A stretch of DNA of 64,000 nt from Calliphora vicina (Eukaryota; Arthropoda; Insecta; Diptera; Calliphoridae): positions 103,322,358 through 103,386,357 of the forward strand of contig NC_088782.1 of assembly GCF_958450345.1 (NCBI RefSeq). The letters are read 5' to 3'. Below the pieces are notes generated by a model. That model made no database searches, was not told the DNA's origin, and saw nothing but the letters and a program-made list of their open reading frames with translations. Below are positions 12,078 to 23,289 of this stretch, in pieces. The position numbers were made by a program, and so were the translations under genes. How positions within the stretch are numbered: the stretch's first letter is position 1; each line of letters starts with the position of its first letter.

Positions 12078-14250
12078 CAAGTAAGAGAGCTATATTCGGC
12101 TGTGCCGAATCTTATATACCCTTCACCAAATTATGCTTCTAAATACAAATTTTAAATATTTTTAGGTGAACAAAATTTATTTTTTTTCCAAAGTTGTTTT
12201 TTTAATTTTTTTTTTTTTGAAAAAATTTTCGAATTGTTATTTTAATTTTTTTTTTTTAAATTAAAAATTTTTTTTTGGGAAATTTTAAACATTTTTTAAA
12301 AATTTAAAAAAAAAATTTTGGTTTTTTAAATGTTGTTTTTTTTTGGTTTTCCGATTTTGACCCATTGTAGGTCCAACCTACTATGGTATTAAATACGCCG
12401 TTGCAAAGGTCTTTAAAATATCTATCATTAGATATCCATATTATCTATATTAATGACTTAGTAATCCAGATAGAGGTTAAAAATAGGACAAAAATCGAGG
12501 TTGTCATCGTTTTTTCCTCATATCTCGGCCATTTGTGGACCGATTTTGCTGATTTTAAATAGGAAACTTCTCGAAAGCATGTCTGACAGAATTAGATATA
12601 GATATAGATATAGATATAGATATAGATATAGATATAGATATAGATATAGATATAGATATAGATATAGATATAGATATAGATATAGATATAGATATAGATA
12701 TAGATATAGATATAGATATAGATATAGATATAGATATAGATATAGATATAGATATAGATATAGATATAGATATAGATATAGATATAGATATAGATATAGA
12801 TATAGATATAGATATAGATATAGATATAGATATAGATATAGATATAGATATAGATATAGATATAGATATAGATATAGATATAGATATAGATATAGATATA
12901 GATATAGATATAGATATAGATATAGATATAGATATAGATATAGATATAGATATAGATATAGATATAGATATAGATATAGATATAGATATAGATATAGATA
13001 TAGATATAGATATAGATATAGATATAGATATAGATATAGATATAGATATAGATATAGATATAGATATAGATATAGATATAGATATAGATATAGATATAGA
13101 TATAGATATAGATATAGATATAGATATAGATATAGATATAGATATAGATATAGATATAGATATAGATATAGATATAGATATAGATATAGATATAGATATA
13201 GATATAGATATAGATATAGATATAGATATAGATATAGATATAGATATAGATATAGATATAGATATAGATATAGATATAGATATAGATATAGATATAGATA
13301 TAGATATAGATATAGATATAGATATAGATATAGATATAGATATAGATATAGATATAGATATAGATATAGATATAGATATAGATATAGATATAGATATAGA
13401 TATAGATATAGATATAGATATAGATATAGATATAGATATAGATATAGATATAGATATAGATATAGATATAGATATAGATATAGATATAGATATAGATATA
13501 GATATAGATATAGATATAGATATAGATATAGATATAGATATAGATATAGATATAGATATAGATATAGATATAGATATAGATATAGATATAGATATAGATA
13601 TAGATATAGATATAGATATAGATATAGATATAGATATAGATATAGATATAGATATAGATATAGATATAGATATAGATATAGATATAGATATAGATATAGA
13701 TATAGATATAGATATAGATATAGATATAGATATAGATATAGATATAGATATAGATATAGATATAGATATAGATATAGATATAGATATAGATATAGATATA
13801 GATATAGATATAGATATAGATATAGATATAGATATAAATATTGATATAGAAGATATCTAGATTTATTAAAAGTTATTCCGATTTGGTCCTTATATCGGAG
13901 ATATGTCCAATTATGGACCGAATTTGAAAAAATTCGGTATATACATATAAGAACTATTTGTGTGGAATTTCAACCTAATAACGATATTAGAAAGAGATTT
14001 ATACGTACTTTTCAAAATTTAATGATATTATCTACAATATGTTTAAAGAAACTAACAAAACATTTTTAAAAATTATCTTTTTTGGAGGTTGTCTGTTCCA
14101 TTTTTGGTATTTTCAACAAACAAATATTTGGGAATGATTTCATCTGCCTACGTCCTTCCATCGAAGCACTATCGTGACAAATACAGATGGACGGACATAG
14201 CTAAATCGTCTTAGAATTTTACAAGGACTCAAGAACTTTCAGAGTTAGAG
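12078..14250 (-). mobile_element. HINE-c copy 1 containing a giant microsatellite
   Basis: Read on the minus strand, the 3' end is at about 12,078, with hairpin ATTCGGC-ACA-GCCGAAT and subterminal GGTGAAGGGTATATAAG. At the other end CAGATGGACGGACATAGC (about 14,185) is the inverse of the (GTCY)n core. A 5' terminus with ATACCCTTCACC was not found, so that side is truncated or diverged. The body matches copy 2 (22,639-23,180) up to GTCTGACAGAATTA, after which the GATATA array begins. Confidence 0.8.
12595..13836. repeat. (GATATA)207 microsatellite
   Basis: An uninterrupted hexanucleotide array of 1,242 bp: exactly 207 units with no interruption as given. The 447-residue frame across it (alternating R and Y) is a product of the repeat and not a gene. 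The flanks match the HINE-c body, where the other copies have only a short ATTATTGAAGAT sequence at this point. Arrays this long and pure are rare and may be mis-sized in assembly. Confidence 0.97.
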
Positions 14251-14404
14251 GGCGTCAAAATTTGACATTTTGGCCAAACATGTGATTTTTCTCATCCATG
14301 TAACTTATTACCTATTGTTCTTAGCAAAATGTGTTCCAAACATTTTAGATAGCTATTTCTTCAATCTTTCGAAAAAAAATATTTAAAAAAAAAAAAAAAA
14401 TTTA

Positions 14405-14657
14405 GGCCCTAATTTTGTAAATCACTTCAGAAAGTGATATTTATATGGAAAGCAAAAACAAAATTTGAAAAATTTGTTTTTGTTTTATATACAAATTCTT
14501 AACAGAACAAACGCACCAAAATTCAAACGTTGATTTGCCTTTCATAATTTGAAAATTTTGTATATAAAACAAAAACAATTTTTTAAAATTTTTGAAATTT
14601 TGTTTTTGCTTTCCATATAAATATCACTTTGGTGACGTGATTTACAAAATTAGGGCC
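14405..14657. repeat. Inverted repeat with ~95-bp arms
   Basis: GGCCCTAATTTTGTAAATCA on the left pairs with its inverse ending TACAAAATTAGGGCC on the right. The arms continue through GATATTTATATGGAAAGCAA and its inverse. The loop is about 70 bp. The wider context to 15,260 carries T-runs, and a terminal phrase GGTTCACTTGACGTGAAATC (15,224) recurs with one change at 43,147. Confidence 0.75.
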
Positions 14658-15396
14658 TTAATATTTTTTTTCGAAATCAAAAACTTTTTTGATTTTTTTT
14701 TCAAAATGGGCCTTTTTTTTCTTAAAATAAGGCTTAGATATTTTCCTTAAGAACCTATTTGGTCGCTTAGTGGGATGCGAGTTCTATATCTGTCAAAAAA
14801 ATATTTTGTAACTCAAAACATGCAATTTTTTACTTTTATGCAAAATCTAACTTTTTTTAATGGTCCCTTTTTAAAAATTTTTTACTCAAAAGAAAGCTTG
14901 GGTCTATTCCTTTAAGACCTATTTGGTTACTTAATGGGCTATACAGCAAAATAAATGTTTTATACAGCAAAATAAATGTTTTGTAACTCAAGATATTAAA
15001 TTTTTGATTTTTTTTTTTTGGCAAAATAGAACTTTCTTCCAAAATGGAAAAAAATGAGTTACAAAACTTGCTATATCCTTATTTTAAGAAAAAAAATGCA
15101 CATTTTGAAAAAAAAAATTTGGTTTCGGAAAAAAATATTAAAATTTTTTTTTTTAATTTTTTTTCGAAGGATTGAGGAATAGTTATCTAATTTCATCCCG
15201 ATCGGAAGATATCGATTTTAAAAGTTGGTTCACTTGACGTGAAATCCCCCATATATGTATATAATTTATTTCTATATGTTACAAACAGAACGCTATAATC
15301 AATATACTCCCATCTATTTCTTGGTGGGTACAATAATACTTTTTTGTTTTAGTCACATTTATTTGGAATAGAGTAATGCAAAATCAAGATCATTAT

Positions 15397-15660
15397 GGAT
15401 GACCTGACAGACTAGTCGTTAAAGTGCTGAACTATTAATCTGAGAGTTGCGGGTTCAATTCCCGCCGGATACTGTGGGTGTATCTTCAATTTGTGTTTGT
15501 TTAAAAAAAAGTATAATAGTGCATAAAATAATGCTTTGTAGAGTTCGATGACAAGTCGACCTTACAGGGTTGACTACATTTGTCAATACAATTGTTGAAG
15601 TATAAAGAAGATCATTTGGTTTGACGTTGGTATAATACTGACTAACTGTATGTATTCAAA
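15397..15660 (+). mobile_element. tRNA-derived SINE (degenerate head)
   Basis: A tRNA-like segment with an A-box-like TAGTCGTTAAAGTG (about 15,413) and a B-box GGGTTCAATTCCC (15,451) inside a perfect T-arm GCGGG/CCCGC. The anticodon-arm region CTGAACTATTAATCTGAG is close to a paired form, but substitutions break the stem, and no acceptor stem pairs. This suggests a SINE head from an old tRNA, not a working tRNA gene. The downstream tail (to about 15,660) is unassigned. Confidence 0.55.
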
Positions 15661-15836
15661 TGACAGTTTTGCCATATACTTGATACTGCGAATTATAGAC
15701 ATTTTTAAATCATTTTCGATTCTAGAATTTATGATGTACACTTCCTATCATTCTCAAAAGTTTTGATTGTCTTCTTTGTCATTTTCTAATATTCATCACA
15801 ATTTATGTACATATATTTCATAAATAACGGATGCAC

Positions 15837-17316
15837 CATATCGAGCCATTAGCGCCAAATTATCGTAAGCGACAAAACACAAATTTTACAGGAGAAGGTT
15901 TTTTCGATTATTTTGAAATTTATACATAGAATTAAAAATTTTTTGATGTGATATATTATAATTTCGTTCAAGCTATTTGTCTATTTTTCAAAAATATTTA
16001 TAACTTTTGACAATTAAAAATTCATGGAAAAAATATGAAAAAAAATATTTTTTATTGAATTTTTGCATAGATACAAATTTTTCGAATTGAAATAAAATAT
16101 TTATTTATGAATTGTTTTTAATGAAACACAATTAATGTAAAATTTTTATGTAAAATTTTCTATTTAAAATGGAAAAATAAAAACGAATTTTTAAATTAAA
16201 TATCAGCAATCCCGCAATTCCCAAAAAGTGTTGAAAAATCCCAAAAATGCTAATTTTTAGTTTTTTGGCTATAATATCCATACCAGGGTCGGAGTTATCG
16301 GAATCCTTTATAAAATAATTAAAAGCATATTGGATCATCTAAAATCGGTTATTATATTTTGATATCGAATATGCGATTTGAGAATTTTTGCCCTAAAGTT
16401 TAATTTTACATAAAAAATAGGTGTTTTTTGAATGGAACTGGTCCCCTCGGTAACAACAACTTTTTAATTATTTTTTTCATTTTAAATATTTTATGAAAAC
16501 TTAGCTTTCAGAAAGTATAAATTCCTTAAAAATTTTTGGCGATAACTTAAATAGAAAAAAAAGCTCTTTTTTACCAAAAAATTAGCGAAAAATCGGCTTT
16601 TCAAAATTTTTTAAATTCAATTGCATATACCTTTGGACACAGTCATTATTTTTAAACAGTTCTTTTCTTATTTGACACATACGTATGTTGTTAGTGCAAT
16701 GAAGGAAAACTGGAGAAAATCGGAAAATATTTGGATACGCTGTTATCAAAAAACTGGAGTAGGTTGGGTAAAAATGTTGAAAATTTAATTTTCAAATGCG
16801 AATATCACCTAAGTTATAAGAGATAATTGTTAGCTACGACTAGGTCTTATGTAGCACTCGATAAAAAGATTTTATGTGTGTAATTTTTTTGAAATCGGAA
16901 CACAAACGTAGAAATTGGATCATTTTAAAAATGTATATAACCGAGGTGTCCTATTTTGAGGACTCTTGGTCGCGGCCCTGGTAAGCAAATGAGGTCCACG
17001 TTCAGAACTTAAACTCGAGAACACTTCTTCTTTGCGCATGTGAAATTTCATTCAAGCCAATCTAACCATTTAGAAGTTACAGATTTCTCTTTTTTTTCTA
17101 TACCACTATGTGTCACTTACGATAAAATTCGTTTAATGTAAAATGTACACATTGACTTACGACAAAATCTTACCCCCTATAATTTTGAAGTTATTAACAA
17201 TTTTGATATTCTGAGAACGCTAAAACATCAGTCGCTCCATAAAATTTTAATTTTTGCAATAAAAAAAAATTTAGAAAATGTCGCTTACGATAATTTGGCG
17301 CTAAGGGCTCGATATG
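15837..17316. mobile_element. 1.48-kb TIR element, non-coding
   Basis: Terminal inverted repeats of about 37 bp begin CATATCGAGCCATTAGCGCC on the left, with one mismatch to the inverse of the right end. No clear target duplication was found, so the superfamily is open. The inside is A/T-rich and non-coding. At 16,985-17,115 it carries a block starting GAGGTCCACGTTCAGAACTT, also found at the 3' side of both HINE-a copies (8,858 and 46,785). At 16,710-16,760 it carries a block GGAGAAAATCGGAAAATATT shared with 49,935-49,990. Confidence 0.75.
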
Positions 17317-18826
17317 TTCAATAGTAAAGTGAGATTATCAATGTATGGTCAGAAATTGAGCTTTTCTATCAAAACACACAAATGCAGATGTCAAGTTCGT
17401 GAGAAGTAGTTTTTTACATATAAAGTACATTTGTGGTACTTGATTCCATTCATTAGGTTTTATGCTGAATTCATATTTTTCATAATAATCCTCTTTAAAG
17501 GCTTATTTCAGCAGACCTTCTATTGGGCTTTTAATCGAAGGTCATATGTAGACATTACGTGACAGATCTTTTTACAAGCCTACAATGAAAAACCTTCTAA
17601 AAGGCCTTCTTGTGTCTGCAAAATGAGACCTTTTACTGCATATTTTTCCAGCTGAGAACTAACATAATAACAAACTCAATACACCGCCATTTTTTTATCT
17701 ACGATGGTGGATAAAAATCACTTAACACAAAACCTCTTAAGTGAATACTACACCTACATATGCCATCGATTAGAAAAATGTTTTCCAAACATTTGTTGCC
17801 ATATTCTTGCACACTTAAATTGTTCTTTAAGACTTTTGACATGTGAGTATAAAAATTGTTTGTTGCCACATTCGTAAATGTTAAACATCATCATCACAAT
17901 CATCTCTGTTAATGGGAAGCAAATTCAAATTTCATGGCAAATTGGGCCAAACACAAAATTTAGTAGACACATCAAAATTTATGGCAGACGATGGATGGGA
18001 TGGTCGAAAAACAAGAAACCCAAAAACGAAACTCAATAAAAATGCCAGACACGTAGACGAAATATGTGTAAAACACATCCATACAAACACTTATTCATAC
18101 ATAGATACATACGCATACATATTCCCATTACGAATTTGTCATAACTACTATTTAAAAACAAAAATACAGTCGAATACATACTAAAGTGTATTTAATGGAG
18201 GGGGAGAAGTCTTTAAAATATAATTTGAAAATTTATGCGGCATTTATATGATATTATAAAATGAAGTACCAATTAAATGGAAATGTGTAAATAAAAATTA
18301 TTTTCCTTCAGAGAAAACAAATAATAAAAGTCTTGTGAGTGGAAAAAAAAAGTTAATTTTGTTAACTTTTTGTTTTTGAATACATTGAAGTGCGCTAATA
18401 AAAGTTTGTTTTATTTTATAAAACGGAAATATAACAACAACAATAAAAAGAACGCTGTATAAATGTGGTCAATTAAAAAAAAAAAAACTGGTGTAAATTT
18501 ACATTTATATTGAAATGGATCAACACCTCAAGTGCTGGTATTTTAACCGGATGTAACAGTTCACGCAACCGGAAGTTATGGGAAATACTTAAAACATAGC
18601 AGTCGCAAAAGTAAAGGATGTAAGTGGTATTTTTGCAAAAATAAAAACGGCTTAGGAAACAAACAAATTTGTTACTAAACGAAAGATTCAGTTGTATAAA
18701 AACTCAAATATTTTTTGTACATATGACGATGTTTAAGAAACGAAATAATACAATTGGTTAGTATTAAATCGTACCATTTTTAGTCTTAGTTATTTTCAAA
18801 ACTAAATTCTAAATAAAATTAAATTA
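17317..18826. other. No gene or element recognised
   Basis: About 1.5 kb with a less repetitive look than its surroundings. The frame at 17,912-18,184 (90 residues, lysine- and asparagine-rich at first, then Y/T-rich) has no recognisable motif. It could be unique intergenic or intronic host DNA. Confidence 0.45.
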
Positions 18827-19089
18827 GTGAATTTTAATATAGTTATTTCTAAACTCGATATGTCTTTGATAGTTTCATATATATCTCGTATCCTGATGAG
18901 TTTAATACACCCTTATAATCATTGCACAATGAACCCATTTTTTGAATTATTGGTTGGCTTTACTACTAATACTAGCAGCGACACCAGACATCTCAATAAC
19001 GAGCCCTGGTCTGATCAACTTCAACTGGTCGACCCAACGATTTTATTGCCTCTGAACGCAGTGGTTGCAATCCGCTGCTTGAGAGAACT

Positions 19090-19870
19090 AAAAGATTGCA
19101 TTTTCAATAAAACAGATACGATTGAAAGTAAAACTGAACTGCATAAAGACCTTCTAAAACTAAACTAAACTAAAATTTAACTACACAGAGAAAACAGATT
19201 CGTGATAGCAACCGAATTTGTTGCCAATCGAATGATAGAATTTTTCAGTTCTAACAACAGAAAGTCAGTTGACAAAGAAGAACTTCAGTTGTGGCAACCA
19301 AACTTTAGTTACCCCTTACAAAATATTGTAGTCACAACTTTAAAATTCGGTCACTAAGATAGAATCATTCGATTGGCAACAAATTCGGTTGCTATCACGA
19401 ATCTGTTTTCTCTGTGTACATAAAGAACTTCGATTGAAGTCAAAATGAGATACACGAAGACCTGCGATTGAAAGTTAAAACTGAACTACTAAAACTGAAC
19501 TAAATAATGACCTACGATTGAAGCCAAAATTAATTACACGAAGACCTACGATTGAAGCTAAAACATAAAGACCTACGATTGAAGCTAAAATTAACTGCAT
19601 GAAGATCTACGATTGAAGATAAACTGAACAAAATAAAGACCTAGAATTGAACCTAAAACTGAACAATAAAAATACCTATGATTGGAGCTGAAATTAACTG
19701 CATGAAGACCTATGATTAAATCTAAAATTAATTACATGAAGGCTTATAATTGAAGCTAAAAATTAACTATATAAAAATCTACGATTGTAGCTAAAATTGA
19801 TCAACATAAAGACCTACGATTGAAGCTATAACTAAACTGAATAAAGACCTAAGACTAAAACAGAATTATA
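19090..19870 (+). repeat. Degenerate ~36-bp minisatellite
   Basis: About 13 imperfect units with the core CCTACGATTGAAGCTAAAA recur roughly every 36 bp, from 19,115 through 19,850. The array is split by a 233-bp MITE at 19,184-19,416. A frame running into its left edge (18,827-19,168) ends in repeat-encoded residues and is probably not a gene. Confidence 0.8.
19184..19416. mobile_element. 233-bp MITE with long TIRs and TA duplication
   Basis: CACAGAGAAAACAGATTCGT at the left is matched by its inverse at the right. The arms extend about 53 bp through GCAACCGAATTTGTTGCCAA. TA flanks both ends (19,182-19,183 and 19,417-19,418), which fits the Tc1/mariner mode of insertion. The arms are almost identical to each other, so the copy is fairly young. 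Its target is the minisatellite. Confidence 0.85.
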
Positions 19871-20150
19871 GAGAGAAAATTTCACATAACTGTCGACCGG
19901 TCGGAAAAATTATTAGATCACCAAAAAACACTGCAGCTTTAGTTGAGGAATTGGTAAGTTATAATCAACAGTTCGAATGTTTTTCATTGAAAATTCACAA
20001 TCTTCCAATCTTGGACAAACCGTGTCTTTATACTACCTCAATTAGAGATATAGACAATATAAACGCGATAGCAAATGGACACATATTTTCCAGACAAATT
20101 TCTGTTAAATATTTCCATAAGAACCCAACCATTTAGTAAGATGAACGCTT
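19871..20150. other. Short interval with one unassigned frame
   Basis: The frame at 19,951-20,136 (+, 61 residues), extendable upstream without its ATG, has a plausible protein composition including SYNQQFECFSLKIHNLPI. I could not assign a family. It may be a retroelement relic. Confidence 0.2.
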
Positions 20151-21024
20151 TTATTACGATTCAGGAGGATAAAATAAACTGAGCATACAAAGCTTCGATC
20201 AGGGACCGCCTCTTATAATACCGGCAGATCAACAGAATAATGTAGAATATGTGACTATAAGATCAGCCCTACATGTTGGACCAACCATTTACTAGGTTTG
20301 TTAGGGTCGTATGTAACTAAAATGGGAACGACCATGAATTCAAGACTGCTGCAAATGATCACGATTATATTTCTAGGGACACCTTTACAGGCAAAAGCAT
20401 TCCAAATGGCAGAGTGGAAAAGTGTATCGAAAGCCTTTTCACAATCGATAAATACAATGAAGAGATGCGATCTATATTCTACAGATTGTTCGATAATAAT
20501 TAATATGATCTATGCATGATTTTTGAGCTCTAAATGCCTCCTGTTCGCACCTGACTTCTTGATCGAGGCAGTGAGATAATCGTTTGTGTACGATGTTTGC
20601 AATGATGTTGTTGATCATGATTAGAAGCATTATTGCTCTCGAGTTTTTACATTCGCTTTCGGTATATCGATAATCATACCTTCTAATAAATCTTCCCAAA
20701 GTTCATAAATTTTGTACAATTTAGCGAATCAAGAGGGCGCTTGTATTTGGATTAGCTTTCAGAAGATCAGGGTTGGTTCTGTAGAACTATTATCCACTGA
20801 CAGTACCCAATATCAAGTTAGACGGATTTTAAGGTTATAAGGTATCTGTTGCATCAATGGTTTAGATGATAAGTATTTTCAGTTTAAAAGTTTCCTGGTG
20901 ATTTTGCTCAAGTCACGGCTTCTGTTAATTCTGGCTGCTGCTTGCGCATTTGCCCTAAGCCCCTCTATCCATCGACGTTTGTCTGTTGTGTCGATTAAAT
21001 TATAAATGTATTGAAGTCTAGACT
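20150..21024 (-). pseudogene. LINE reverse transcriptase relic
   Basis: On the minus strand, frames give RWIEGLRANAQAAARINR (pre-RT linker, near 20,970), NIIANIVHKRLSHCLDQEVR and CEQEAFRAQKSCIDHINYYR (the QAGFR-type motif), then FIVFIDCEKAFDTLFHSAIW, which contains the first catalytic aspartate region of the RT palm (FIDFEKAFD). Further downstream, frames are broken before the second catalytic block. Several stops and frameshifts make this a pseudogene. It belongs to the same broad group as the LINE at 36,180-43,070. It is cut at its 5' side by the FX element starting at 21,025. Confidence 0.8.
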
Positions 21025-22480
21025 TCAGAATCAAAATGTTTGGAAATAAATCTGGCATTTCTAAACGGCTGGTCCGATCGGGAGTATTCGAGTATAAGTT
21101 ATTAAAATGAACCTACAAATGCTCCAGGGACGGCGCTATGAGGACTCAAAGTAGGGTACCTTCGACATGTAAAATTTTTAAACACGTCCTATTTTTTCGT
21201 TTCTCATCCGATTTCGAAGGTTTTTATATTTTTGGAAATCGGCATTTCAAAATTGAAATTTAAAATTATGGATCCAAAAATAAACGATTTTCAATTTAAT
21301 AATTCAAAAAATATTTAATTTTTACTGTTTTTTTGGGCGAAAAGGTGATTTAACTCTTTGTTTATTAAAAAAAATACTTTCTTTAAGAACATATAAAAAA
21401 ATTTTCTATTTTTCGAATATGTCGCCTAGGGTGGTTTTATAAAATCGATTTCCGATTTTTATAGATGCTCACGTCTAGAATTGTGCCATTTAGTGTAAAA
21501 ATACAATTGTTAAAGTTTTAGCTCAATCGGACTTTGCTTGCCGTGCCGAAAGTGCCACGAAGTTTTAAAATGACTACTACTTTTTCTCATTTTGACCTCA
21601 CTTATTTTCTCAACTATTCTGGCATCTTTTGAATTTTAAGCCATTTTGCAACATCTACTAGGTTATTTTTCATTACTAATCATGTATTACAGCATAAAGT
21701 AAAAATCTTGGAATCCCAATTTTGGTTTTGACTTGTCGCTTGTAAAGGTACTTACAGAGAAATATTAATTTAAAGTTTGTTGTTGCAATGTTGGCAAGCA
21801 AAGGAGATGATAAACAACTACTGGAAATCTCCGCCTTAGAGAATAGCACAGGTATCAGTCAGGCAGAAGCTGTTAGCGATAGCCTTTTTGAAAACTTCAG
21901 GACTCTTTCGACACGTGAAGGCAAAGTACGATTGTGCTAAACTTTTACAATCGTATTTTTACACTAAAAGGAACAATTCTAGATGTGAACACTTAAACAT
22001 TTTAAGAAAAATAATGTTGTTTTTTCAAGAAACCACCCTAATGTCGCCCCTACGCCCTTTGGAATTTGACCTATTTTTTATCAAAATTTCAACTTTGGGC
22101 CACATGTTTTAAAATCACAAAGCTGGGATCGGAAAACGGAAAGCAGCTTTGGAAAGCTTTGTATGTTCCCTATTTATCCACAAAGTATTTTCCTAGCTCC
22201 GTATGAAATGTTTACCCTATGGGAAAAATTGTCAAAAATATAATTTTAGGGATTTTCACTCGACTTTTTATGATTAACGGGATTCCCTTTGACCTTTAAC
22301 AAGTTTTTTTACACTTTGTTATTTAAAATGACAAATTTAAAAAACTTTGAAAATTTCATTGAGTTTTATTAATAATTATGGATTTTATTACACATTTATT
22401 GAGTTTCTAAAACTAAAATTTTTATCAAAATTTGATCCACATTTATTCCGAACTAATTTTTTTTTGTTCAGATAAGTTAA
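21025..22480 (+). mobile_element. FX copy a (CAGAATC-TIR family), left part
   Basis: The left end is CAGAATCAAAATGTTTGGAA followed by ATAAATCTGGCATTTCTAAAC, the terminal repeat also seen at 29,849, 33,613 (inverse) and 47,780. The body resembles copies b (29,849), c (47,772) and d (62,690-64,000, minus strand), for example ATTCGAGTATAAGTTATTAA and CCTTCGACATGTAAAATTTT. No coding capacity was found. A hAT MITE interrupts it at 21,427-22,040. The right end is obscured by a fold-back and a HINE. Confidence 0.75.
21427..22040. mobile_element. 614-bp hAT-type MITE with perfect 8-bp TSD
   Basis: The ends are TAGGGTGGTTT and AAACCACCCTA, flanked by ATGTCGCC on both sides (21,419-21,426 and 22,041-22,048). 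FX copy b keeps the uninterrupted site ATATGTCGCCCCTACG at about 30,477, which confirms the boundaries. The subterminal regions also pair (CTAGAATTGTGCCATTTAGT with a diverged inverse near 21,950-21,985). Termini of the TAGNG type with 8-bp duplications indicate hAT. No transposase is present. Confidence 0.92.
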
Positions 22481-22489
22481 TTTTTGGTT

Positions 22490-23275
22490 TTACAAAAAAA
22501 TTCTAAGTCAAACTATCTATTAGATTCAAAAATATGACACTTTAAAACTTCGTCCTTCAAAAATATTGCACTTTTTCATATTTTAGTATTAAATTTCAGA
22601 ACCATTGACTTGTTGTTGAATATAATATTAAGCAAAACATGTAAGAGAGCTATATTCGGCTGTGCCGAATCTTATATATCCTTTACCAAATTATACTTCA
22701 AAATACAAATTTTAAATATTTTTAGGTAAACAAAAAAATTTTGTTCAAACAAGTTTTTTTAATTTTTTGGAAAAAATTTTTTTTCGAATTATTTTAAAGT
22801 TTAAATCTTTTTTTAATTTTAAAAAAAATGTTAGGTTTTTCTAATTTTTTTTTTTTGTGAAAAAAATCCGATTTTTACCCACTGTAGGTCCAACTTACTA
22901 TGGTCTTATATACGTCGTTGCAAAGCTCTTTAGTAATCCAGATATAGGTAAAATATCTCAATCATTTGTGGACCGATTTTGCTGATTTTAAATAGGAAAC
23001 TTCTCGAAAGCATGTCTGACAGAATTATTGAAGATTTGGATCCCGAAGATGTCTGGGGTCATCAGAAAATTGATTTCAACAGACAGACAGACGGACATGG
23101 CTTAATCGACACCGCTATCTATAAGGATCCAGAATATATATACTTTATAGGGTCGGGTCTCACGAAGGTATAATTATACAAAGTGCAATATTTTTGAAGG
23201 ACGGAGTTTTAAAGTGGCATATTTCTGAATCTAATTTTGATATTGACTTGAAATTTTGTAGGGTATTTTTTAATA
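22490..23275. repeat. Inverted repeat flanking HINE-c copy 2
   Basis: The left arm, about 22,495-22,575 (ACACTTTAAAACTTCGTCCT, TCAAAAATATTGCACTTT), is the inverse of the right arm at 23,183-23,265 (AAAGTGCAATATTTTTGAAG, GACGGAGTTTTAAAGTGGC). HINE-c copy 2 lies in the loop. Confidence 0.75.
22639..23180 (-). mobile_element. HINE-c copy 2
   Basis: On the minus strand the 3' end carries the ATTCGGC-ACA-GCCGAAT hairpin at 22,655-22,671. The (GTCY)n core is seen as ACAGACAGACAGACGGACAT at about 23,078. The 5' side reads TATACCTTCGTGAGACCC in inverse, a diverged form of ATACCCTTCACC. This copy is close to the ancestral form of the one at 12,078 because it lacks the GATATA expansion. Confidence 0.85.
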
Positions 23276-23289
23276 ACTCAAATACTCCT

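Noticed and set aside
12501..13844. 447-residue open frame of alternating arginine and tyrosine
   Set aside because: It is the translation of the GATATA microsatellite plus HINE flanks. A 6-bp repeat without stops is open by construction.
14857..15042. Minus-strand frame with a repeated FILLYKT motif
   Set aside because: It reflects a short local duplication of ATACAGCAAAATAAATGTTT in AT-rich DNA and not a protein family.
15397..15480. Functional tRNA gene
   Set aside because: The acceptor stem does not pair and the anticodon stem is broken. Only the T-arm and B-box are intact.
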